Of a DNA stretch of 64,000 nucleotides, positions 57,723 through 64,000 are shown piece by piece. The stretch covers positions 558,001 through 622,000 of the forward strand of contig JACCEP010000003.1 of the NCBI GenBank assembly GCA_013416395.1, written 5' to 3'. The translations under genes were made by a program, and so were the position numbers. The notes beneath the pieces were generated by a model that saw only the letters and a list, made by a program, of their open reading frames with translations, searched no databases and had not been told where the DNA came from. This stretch comes from Alcaligenaceae bacterium (GTDB taxonomy: Bacteria; Pseudomonadota; Gammaproteobacteria; Burkholderiales; Burkholderiaceae_B). Numbering within the stretch: position 1 is the stretch's first letter; every line of letters begins with the position of its first letter.

Positions 57723-58883
57723 ATGACCCACGTCCAGCACGATTATCAGGATATCCGCGACGCAATTCGCGATCTTTGCGCGCAGTTTCCGCCAGAGTAT
57801 TTTCGAAAAATCGATGAGGAACGAGGCTATCCGGACGAATTTGTTCGCACTCTGACCGAAGCTGGCTGGCTCGCTGCCCTTATACCCGAAGAATACGGCG
57901 GCTCGGGCCTGAGCCTCACGGCAGCATCGGTCATTATGGAAGAAATCAATCGTAATGGCGGTAACTCGGGCGTTTGCCACGGGCAAATGTATAACATGGG
58001 TACGCTGCTGCGCCACGGCTCAAAAGAACAAAAAGATAAATACCTGCCGCGTATTGCCTCAGGTGAATTGCGCCTGCAGTCTATGGGGGTTACCGAACCG
58101 ACCACCGGCACAGATACTACAAAAATCAAGACAACTGCCGTACGCAAAGGCGACCGCTACGTTATTAACGGCCAGAAAGTGTGGATATCACGCGTACAGC
58201 ATTCTGACCTCATGATACTCCTTGCCCGTACAACACCACTCGACCAGGTCAAGAGAAAAGCAGACGGCATGTCTATTTTTCTGGTTGACCTGCACACTGC
58301 CATCGGCAACGGTATGGATGTGCGCCCCATTCCCAACATGGTTAACCATGAAACCAACGAGCTGTTTTTTGAAAACCTCGAGATACCTGCCGAAAATCTG
58401 ATCGGTGAAGAGGGCAAAGGGTTTAGGTATATTCTGGACGGCCTGAATGCAGAGCGCTCACTGATTGCCGCCGAGTGCATTGGCGACGGGCACTGGTTCA
58501 TCGACAAAGTAACCGCGTACGCCAAAGAACGCATCGTGTTTGGACGCCCTATCGGGCAAAACCAGGGTGTGCAGTTTCCGATTGCAAAGGCCCACATCAA
58601 CATCGAGGCGGCCAGCCTCATGCGCTACGAAGCCTGCCGACTGTTTGACGCACACCAGCCTTGTGGTGCCCAGGCCAACATGGCCAAGATGCTGGCTGCT
58701 GACGCGTCATGGGAAGCTGCAAACGCCTGCCTGCAATTTCATGGCGGTTTTGGCTTTGCCAACGAATACGACATTGAGCGCAAATTTCGCGAAACCCGAC
58801 TCTATCAGGTTGCCCCTATCTCTACCAATCTGATCTTGTCCTACGTAGCCGAACACGTTCTCGGCCTGCCACGTTCCTTTTAA
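57723..58883 (+). CDS. Acyl-CoA dehydrogenase
   Basis: A 386-residue FAD dehydrogenase. Motifs: MGVTEPTTGTDTTKIKTTA and VWISRV (FAD), and the C-terminal FHGGFGFANEYDIERKFRETRLYQ. The usual C-terminal catalytic Glu (YEGT) is missing; that place reads YQVAPIST. A Glu at residue 244 in LNAERSLIAA aligns with the alternative base of isovaleryl-CoA dehydrogenase. It would act on a branched or aromatic acyl-CoA, not decided. Followed 14 bases on by MmgE/PrpD. Confidence 0.88.
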   Translation: MTHVQHDYQDIRDAIRDLCAQFPPEYFRKIDEERGYPDEFVRTLTEAGWLAALIPEEYGGSGLSLTAASVIMEEINRNGGNSGVCHGQMYNMGTLLRHGSKEQKDKYLPRIASGELRLQSMGVTEPTTGTDTTKIKTTAVRKGDRYVINGQKVWISRVQHSDLMILLARTTPLDQVKRKADGMSIFLVDLHTAIGNGMDVRPIPNMVNHETNELFFENLEIPAENLIGEEGKGFRYILDGLNAERSLIAAECIGDGHWFIDKVTAYAKERIVFGRPIGQNQGVQFPIAKAHINIEAASLMRYEACRLFDAHQPCGAQANMAKMLAADASWEAANACLQFHGGFGFANEYDIERKFRETRLYQVAPISTNLILSYVAEHVLGLPRSF

Positions 58884-58897
58884 TTGAACCGACGACT

Positions 58898-60256
58898 ATG
58901 ACCATGAGCCATCCAAGCGCCGAATTGGCCTCTTTTGCATCTGGCCTCACCTTTGAGGACATCCCGTCAGCCGTTCTTCGCCGCGCCGAAGATTTGATGC
59001 TGGACTGCCTGGCTTCAGAGCTGGCCGGTTCCAGTGCACGTCCCGTACAGAGTATTGCGCGCTTTGCCGAGACCATGGGCCCTACCAGCGGCCCCTCTGA
59101 AAATCTGGTTACACGCAAAACGACCAGCCCAATGTTTGCAGCCATGGTCAATGCCGCTGCTTCCCACATGGTGGAACAAGACGACGTCCATAACGGCTCG
59201 GTCTTTCATCCGGCCGCCGTGGTCTTCCCGCCGGCCATCGCCACAGCTCAGGCCTTGGGCCGCACCGGCAAAGACCTGCTGGTCGCCTGCGTTGCCGGCT
59301 ATGAAGTTGGCATTCGCGTCGGCGAGTTTCTTGGTCGCTCGCACTATAAAATTTTTCACACCACCGGCACAGCGGGCGCACTGGCTTCGGCCGCAGCCGT
59401 TGGCCGCTTACTGAACCTAAACGCCGAGCAGATGCTGCACGCCTTTGGCTCTGCCGGCACACAAGCCGCTGGTTTGTGGGAATTTTTACGTGACGCCGCC
59501 GACTCCAAGCAGCTGCATACGGCCAACGCAGCAGGCAACGGGCTGCTCGCCGCCTATCTTGCCCAAGACGGTTTTACCGGTGCCCAGCGCATACTCGAAG
59601 GCGTACAAGGCATGGGCGCAGGCATGTCTACCGATGCAGACCCGACCCGCCTGACTGACAGGCTGGGAACCCGCTGGGCGCTTCCAGAAACATCCTTCAA
59701 GTTCCACGCATCCTGCCGTCATACGCACCCAGCCGCCGACGCCCTGCTTACGCTCATGCAGACGCACTCCCTAAAGGCTGACGACATCGAATCAGTCGTC
59801 GCCCAGGTTCACCAAGGCGCCATTGACGTGCTCGGGCCGGTCACCGACCCACAGACCGTACATCAGTCCAAGTTCTCCATGGGTACCGTGCTGGCGCTCA
59901 TCGCACTAAATGGCCGCGCCGGTCTGGCAGAGTTCGACGCCGCCCTCGACAACGCTAAGGTGCGTCAGTTTTGCCAGCGCGTCACGATGGAGCTGGACGA
60001 AGAAGTCGATACGGCTTACCCAAACCGCTGGATCGGAAAGGTGACAGTACGTACCCGTGATGGCCAGACGCTAAACGGACGTGTCGATGAGCCCAAAGGC
60101 GACCCAGGAAACACGCTTTCGCGTGCAGAACTGGAAGACAAAGCCTTGCGCCTCGGTACATACCGCAATGCAGCGTCAGCCGACGAAGTGCGCGACCTGA
60201 TCACCAAAGTATGGGGATTGGAGTCCACGCCATTGGTCGGTCGATTTATCGGCTAA
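58898..60256 (+). CDS. MmgE/PrpD family protein
   Basis: A 452-residue protein of the MmgE/PrpD family (2-methylcitrate dehydratase, cis-aconitate decarboxylase and relatives). Landmarks: AASHMVEQDDVHNGSVFHPAAVVFPP, GYEVGIRVGEFLG, FHTTGTAGALASAAAVGRLL and FKFHASCRHTHPAADAL. Starts at 58898 or 58904. 14 bases after the dehydrogenase, under the same LysR gene. The substrate is probably a dicarboxylic or tricarboxylic acid, not determined. Confidence 0.9.
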   Translation: MTMSHPSAELASFASGLTFEDIPSAVLRRAEDLMLDCLASELAGSSARPVQSIARFAETMGPTSGPSENLVTRKTTSPMFAAMVNAAASHMVEQDDVHNGSVFHPAAVVFPPAIATAQALGRTGKDLLVACVAGYEVGIRVGEFLGRSHYKIFHTTGTAGALASAAAVGRLLNLNAEQMLHAFGSAGTQAAGLWEFLRDAADSKQLHTANAAGNGLLAAYLAQDGFTGAQRILEGVQGMGAGMSTDADPTRLTDRLGTRWALPETSFKFHASCRHTHPAADALLTLMQTHSLKADDIESVVAQVHQGAIDVLGPVTDPQTVHQSKFSMGTVLALIALNGRAGLAEFDAALDNAKVRQFCQRVTMELDEEVDTAYPNRWIGKVTVRTRDGQTLNGRVDEPKGDPGNTLSRAELEDKALRLGTYRNAASADEVRDLITKVWGLESTPLVGRFIG

Positions 60257-60544
60257 GAAAGGTCTGAACAAGCCGATTTACAACTAAGCCCGATACCGTA
60301 AACGATTGATTTTATTGAGATGTTTTTTCGTCCTCGGACTTGTTCAGCGTTTCCCCTAGGCACCTGACGTATACACAGCTTTGAATTGATAAAGGCCGGG
60401 CAGGCTATCTTACCTGCCCGGCCTTTGTTCACTGAGCACTCGGCGTACGGATGCTATTGAATTGATAAGGGCCGAACACAGGCTGAGTTCACCTGCCCGG
60501 CCTTTGTCATGCAGGCAAAGCGAACAACGCCCAGGCGCCATGCA
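60257..60544. other. Convergent gap MmgE/rph with duplicated terminator
   Basis: 288 bases. Contains an inverted pair CTGAACAAG (60264-60272) and CTTGTTCAG (60339-60347) with a large loop, and two copies of a terminator unit listed separately. Confidence 0.5.
60381..60507. terminator. Bidirectional terminator and degenerate second copy
   Basis: Copy 1 (60381-60428): TTGAATTGAT then a 14-base perfect stem AAAGGCCGGGCAGG/CCTGCCCGGCCTTT (60391-60404 with 60413-60426), with A/T flanks for both strands. Copy 2 (60457-60507) begins with the same TTGAATTGAT and ends with CCTGCCCGGCCTTTG, but its left arm has decayed. Confidence 0.85.
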
Positions 60545-61294
60545 TTATGCAAGTGCCTGCTTCTGCATCTGTATCAACTCGGCAATACCTGTCTGGGCCA
60601 AGTCGAGCAGTATGCCCAGCTCCTGGCGCGCAAACGTTTGCCCTTCGGCTGTGCCCTGCACCTCAACAAAATGGCCTGCACCAGTCATGACAATATTCAT
60701 GTCGGCACCACAGCCTGAATCTTCAATGTAATCAAGATCAAGCACGGGTTGCCCCTCGAACAGGCCTACAGATACAGCTGCAACATGGTCGCGCACCGGG
60801 CTGGCCTGCAACAAACCACGCTCAACCAGCCCACGCGCCGCAATGGCTGCGGCCACAAAGGCGCCAGTAATGCTTGCACAGCGAGTGCCGCCGTCGGCCT
60901 GGATAACGTCACAATCAAGATGGATCGTGCGTTCGCCCAATGCTTCGAGATCAAACACAGCGCGCAGACTGCGGCCAATCAGGCGCTGAATCTCTTGCGT
61001 GCGCCCGCTTTGCTTGCCCCGCGCTGCCTCACGGTCTGACCGTGTATGCGTGGAGCGTGGCAGCATGCCGTATTCGGCGGTGACCCAGCCCCGGCCTTTG
61101 CCTTTCATAAAAGGCGGCACTTTCTCAAGCACACTGGCATTGCACAAAACATGTGTTTCGCCAGCCTTGATGAGTACTGAGCCTTCGGCATATCGGGTGT
61201 AGCCGGTTTCAATGACAACGGGACGAAGCTGCCCCTGCTGGCGCCCCGAAGGACGGGTAATGCCTGAAGCCGGTGAAGTTGAAAGACTGGTCAA
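60545..61294 (-). CDS. rph: Ribonuclease PH
   Basis: A 249-residue phosphorolytic 3'-5' exoribonuclease that trims tRNA. Landmarks: [50 protein letters not shown], and [31 protein letters not shown]. No ATG is available in frame; TTG at 61294 with AGAGG upstream is the best start, about 12 residues before the usual family start TRPSGR. Divergent from yicC. Confidence 0.93.
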   Translation of the reverse strand: MTSLSTSPASGITRPSGRQQGQLRPVVIETGYTRYAEGSVLIKAGETHVLCNASVLEKVPPFMKGKGRGWVTAEYGMLPRSTHTRSDREAARGKQSGRTQEIQRLIGRSLRAVFDLEALGERTIHLDCDVIQADGGTRCASITGAFVAAAIAARGLVERGLLQASPVRDHVAAVSVGLFEGQPVLDLDYIEDSGCGADMNIVMTGAGHFVEVQGTAEGQTFARQELGILLDLAQTGIAELIQMQKQALA

Positions 61295-61400
61295 GAAAAC
61301 GCCTCTTTATAAATGAGTTCGGAAACAGGTTCATTTTCGCATGCCCGGCAAACCTGTACCTTACAATGGCGTCTTACGTCACAAACATAGGTTTCCGCGC

Positions 61401-62336
61401 ATGATCCGCAGTATGACTTCGTTCGGCAGCGCACGCGCCGAATCAGCCCAAGGCAGCGTCACCATCGAATTTCGCAGCGTCAACAGCCGCTTTCTTGATA
61501 TACATTTCAGGTTGCCTGAAGACCTGCGCATGGCCGAGGGCTTAATTCGCGAATCGCTTGCACGACACGTCAAGCGCGGCAAAGTCGAAGTCCGGCTCAA
61601 CTACGCACGCACCGCAACCAGCACCGATGCCGCACTGGACGAAACACTGCTTGTCAGCGCCGCCAGCCAGCTTGCCGTAGCACGTCGCGTTATACCCGAT
61701 GTTCCGGCACCTACGCTTGCCGAACTTATTTCTGCCACGCGTGGCGCAGGAAATACCGAAGCCTTTGATATTGACACCTGGATGGCCATGTGTCAGCAAG
61801 CCACCGATCAGGCGCTGGTCGAGATGCAGTCAGCACGCGAGCGCGAAGGCCAGCGCCTGGCCAGCGTCATGCTAGACTGCGCCGCCACCTGCAGCACCAT
61901 TGTTGAGCAAGTCGAAACCGAATTGCCCACCATTCTTGCCGAGCATAAAAACAGGCTCACCGACAAGCTTCGCGATGCCCTGGCGTCCGTCAGCCCCGAC
62001 GGTTTTGAGCGCATCAGTGGCGAAGAACTAAGCGCTCGCATTGCACAAGAAGCCGCGCTATTTTCCATGCGCATTGATGTAGCCGAAGAACTTTCACGTC
62101 TGCGCTCACATATTACTGAGCTCAAACACTTACTGAAAACCGGAGAGACCGCTGCCGAGGGCACCCGCAAAAACAGCGGCAGCGCCGGCAAACGTCTTGA
62201 CTTCCTGTTTCAGGAAATGAACCGCGAAGCCAACACCCTGGGTTCAAAAGCCTCAGCGCTTAACGTGACCCGGGCCGCCATCGATCTCAAACTTCAAATC
62301 GAACAGATGCGCGAGCAAGCGCAAAATATCGAATGA
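61401..62336 (+). CDS. yicC: YicC-family endoribonuclease
   Basis: A 311-residue YicC protein with MIRSMTSFGSARAES at the start, RSVNSRFLDIHFRLPEDLR, and the C-terminal GKRLDFLFQEMNREANTLGSKASALN, DLKLQIEQMREQAQNIE. E. coli YicC is an endoribonuclease. Start at 61401 is the family start. Its stop overlaps the following gene by four bases. Confidence 0.94.
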   Translation: MIRSMTSFGSARAESAQGSVTIEFRSVNSRFLDIHFRLPEDLRMAEGLIRESLARHVKRGKVEVRLNYARTATSTDAALDETLLVSAASQLAVARRVIPDVPAPTLAELISATRGAGNTEAFDIDTWMAMCQQATDQALVEMQSAREREGQRLASVMLDCAATCSTIVEQVETELPTILAEHKNRLTDKLRDALASVSPDGFERISGEELSARIAQEAALFSMRIDVAEELSRLRSHITELKHLLKTGETAAEGTRKNSGSAGKRLDFLFQEMNREANTLGSKASALNVTRAAIDLKLQIEQMREQAQNIE

Positions 62337-62947
62337 CCTCTGAGCTAACTACGCTGCATTCACCGCCAACCGCCCTCTTCGTGCTTGGTCACGCCGGAAC
62401 AGGCAAGACGACGCTCACCAACAGCTTTGTGCAGCATCAGCGTCAGATAGGCCGCGCCTGGTGCGTGCTCGATAAAGATGCGGTCAGCGAGTGCTGGTCG
62501 GGCCCGCTATTGCAGGCACTGGGCTTCGACCCCTATGATCGCGACAGCCCCGGCTTCAAAAAACACGTACGTGACCTGGGCTATGAGAGCACGCTGCGCA
62601 TTGCGCGCGACCAGCTGGAACTTGGCATGGACGTTGTACTGCCCGGGCCATGGAATCGCGAGCTGGCTTCTGGTGCGCTGTTTTCGGCATCAGCCCTGGG
62701 CCTGCCCGCCCACACGGTTTTGCGCCATGTGTGGCTAGACCTGCCACTGCCCGTGCGTTATGAACGCATAGTGCAGCGCGCCGACCCGCGCGATCAATGG
62801 AAGCTGGAAAACTGGAAAGCGTATGCCGAGGCGCTGCGCCAGCCTGAAGCGGTACTTGACGGCAGGGTAACCGCGCTGGACGCCAGCCTGTCGCTGGACA
62901 CATTACGCGGCACACTTGAAGAGCTTTTAATTCCGTCTCCAGCCTGA
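62333..62947 (+). CDS. P-loop NTPase/kinase-like protein
   Basis: A 204-residue cytosolic protein with Walker A GHAGTGKTT at residues 19-27 and a kinase-like arrangement (LDKDAVSECWSGP; VVLPGPWNRELASG; HVWLDLPLPVRYERI). It resembles small ATP-dependent kinases but the exact family is not recognised. The ATG overlaps the yicC stop. In many betaproteobacteria yicC is followed by gmk, so this neighbour is unusual. Confidence 0.8.
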   Translation: MTSELTTLHSPPTALFVLGHAGTGKTTLTNSFVQHQRQIGRAWCVLDKDAVSECWSGPLLQALGFDPYDRDSPGFKKHVRDLGYESTLRIARDQLELGMDVVLPGPWNRELASGALFSASALGLPAHTVLRHVWLDLPLPVRYERIVQRADPRDQWKLENWKAYAEALRQPEAVLDGRVTALDASLSLDTLRGTLEELLIPSPA

Positions 62948-62963
62948 GGCACGACGAGCCCCA

Positions 62964-64000
62964 TCACAACACGTCAGCCCGCCGTTCCACGATAACTGTG
63001 GTTGTCGAGCCTTGTACGTCGGGCACAAAAATGGGCTCTTCTTCTTCAAGTATCCACTCACGCCATATGGCAACCAGCAGCGCCATGAGTACCGGCCCAA
63101 CAAACAGCCCAACCAGCCCCATGGTTTGGACGCCGCCAACCAGACCAAAAAACGTGGGCAAAAATGGCAGCTTAACGGGGCCACCCACTAATTTTGGCCT
63201 GAGCGTTTTGTCGACGATGAATAACTCTACCGTGCCCCACAGAAACAGGCCCAAACCCGCCATGGCGTGCCCTGAGCCCACTAAATAAAGCGATACGATA
63301 GAAAACGAAAGCGGAGCGCCCCCAGGCACAAGCGCCATAAACCCGGTTACCACGCCCAGCAGCACAGGAGACGGAACGCCGGCGATCCAATATGCGGTAC
63401 CAAGCACCACCCCCTCGCCCAGAGCGATCAGGCCCATGCCGGTTACCGTGGAGTTGATGGTGGCAGGTACAACCCGTGAAAAACGCTGCCAGCGAGTGGG
63501 TAGAATGCGCTCGCCCACCACATCGAGCTGCGCAAGAATGTGGGCACCGTCTTTATAAACAAAAAACAGAGTGATCAGCATGAACAGCACGGTTAACACA
63601 AGGCGGAATACATCGCCGGTGGCCGCCAGCAACATGCGGTAGATGTTGCCAAGATGCTCACCACTAACGATCTCGACCATTTCTCCCAGCGCATGGGGCT
63701 GACCCAGATAGGTTTCCCATTGCCGGGCCAGGTAATCACCCACCAAGGGCAATGCCAGTATCCATTCGGGTGTAGATGCGCCTTCACGGTTGGCCGTAAG
63801 CGCCCAGCCAATAAAACTGCTGGCCTCGCGAATGGCATAAGTGAGCGCCAGTGACAGCGGCACCACAAGCACGGTGATCACGACGAGCAAGGCTATGGTC
63901 GCGGCAATGGGTTCAGACCCGCCGCAACGGCGAAGCAGACGACGGTATTGCGGCCAGCTGGCCATCGCAATGATGACTGCTGCCAGTGCGGGCACCAAAA
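62964..64000 (-). CDS. AI-2E family transporter, 5' end cut by the window
   Basis: The last 345 or so residues of a membrane protein of the AI-2E/PerM family (UPF0118) with about seven helices. Landmarks: TATGDVFRLVLTVLFMLITLFFVYKDG, the GLIALGEGVVLGTAYWIAGVPSPVLLGVVTGFMALVPGGAPL segment, and FFGLVGGVQTMGLVGLFVGPVLMALLVAIWREW. The frame is open to the last base, so the start lies outside. Function: exporter of small molecules or Na+/H+ antiport in relatives; not decided. Confidence 0.9.
   Translation of the reverse strand, partial: LVPALAAVIIAMASWPQYRRLLRRCGGSEPIAATIALLVVITVLVVPLSLALTYAIREASSFIGWALTANREGASTPEWILALPLVGDYLARQWETYLGQPHALGEMVEIVSGEHLGNIYRMLLAATGDVFRLVLTVLFMLITLFFVYKDGAHILAQLDVVGERILPTRWQRFSRVVPATINSTVTGMGLIALGEGVVLGTAYWIAGVPSPVLLGVVTGFMALVPGGAPLSFSIVSLYLVGSGHAMAGLGLFLWGTVELFIVDKTLRPKLVGGPVKLPFLPTFFGLVGGVQTMGLVGLFVGPVLMALLVAIWREWILEEEEPIFVPDVQGSTTTVIVERRADVL

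Noticed and set aside
56598-60256. Mobile element carrying the LysR module
   Set aside because: No transposase, integrase, terminal inverted repeats or target-site duplication could be seen at the edges.

Overview
The window is chromosomal DNA of a betaproteobacterium, most likely Burkholderiales, family Alcaligenaceae (a Pusillimonas/Bordetella-like relative). This rests on moderately high GC, a density of branched-chain amino-acid and tripartite-like ABC uptake genes, recG-oxyR-dps, glnA-ntrBC, rph/yicC and rdgB-hemW neighbourhoods, and the style of the proteins. The genus is an inference; no rRNA or other marker is present. I found no insertion sequence, prophage, tRNA, rRNA or CRISPR array.

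Layout. 1-2.6 kb: the end of an ABC substrate-binding protein, a zinc alcohol dehydrogenase and an unknown membrane protein. 2.8-7.6 kb: four exported proteins (Sel1 repeat, LprI-like/DUF1311, DUF1176 and an unrecognised cysteine-containing protein), the least explained coding part of the window. 7.6-16.9 kb: small genes (an unknown 75-residue protein, acylphosphatase, universal stress protein, DUF488), a GH15 glucoamylase-like enzyme with the oxidative pentose-phosphate pair gnd-zwf, and an NfeD protease/slipin pair. 17-28.2 kb: central metabolism (fumC, epd, mmsA with a divergent LysR gene, glycerate kinase and a hydroxyacid dehydrogenase), an S9 peptidase and a GST. 28.4-33.3 kb: a complete branched-chain amino-acid transporter livJ-HMGF. 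33.5-39.6 kb: yhhQ, proC and the divergent ugpBAEC glycerol-3-phosphate transporter. 39.6-46.3 kb: a second LivJ, then dps, oxyR, recG, ridA and fpr (oxidative stress and repair). 46.6-50.3 kb: a ferric-iron transporter fbpABC behind a candidate Fur box. 50.5-54.6 kb: glnA-ntrB-ntrC with a clear sigma-54 promoter and an NtrC palindrome. 54.8-64 kb: hemW, rdgB, a LysR/acyl-CoA dehydrogenase/MmgE-PrpD module, rph, yicC, a P-loop protein and the beginning of an AI-2E family transporter cut by the window edge.

The genes form small nutrient and stress modules: nitrogen (glnA-ntrBC, two Liv receptors), iron (fbpABC with Fur-type control), phosphate/glycerol-3-phosphate (ugp) and peroxide (OxyR-Dps). 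The most unusual non-coding signals are four unrelated degenerate tandem-repeat tracts in gaps (about 80, 83, 14 and 22 bp periods), an intergenic trio of perfect inverted repeats near 45.4 kb, overlapping alternative hairpins before the second livJ, and a duplicated terminator near 60.4 kb. No complete new system can be demonstrated from sequence alone; the exported-protein cluster at 2.8-7.6 kb and the LysR/dehydrogenase/MmgE module at 56.6-60.3 kb are the best candidates for new biology.
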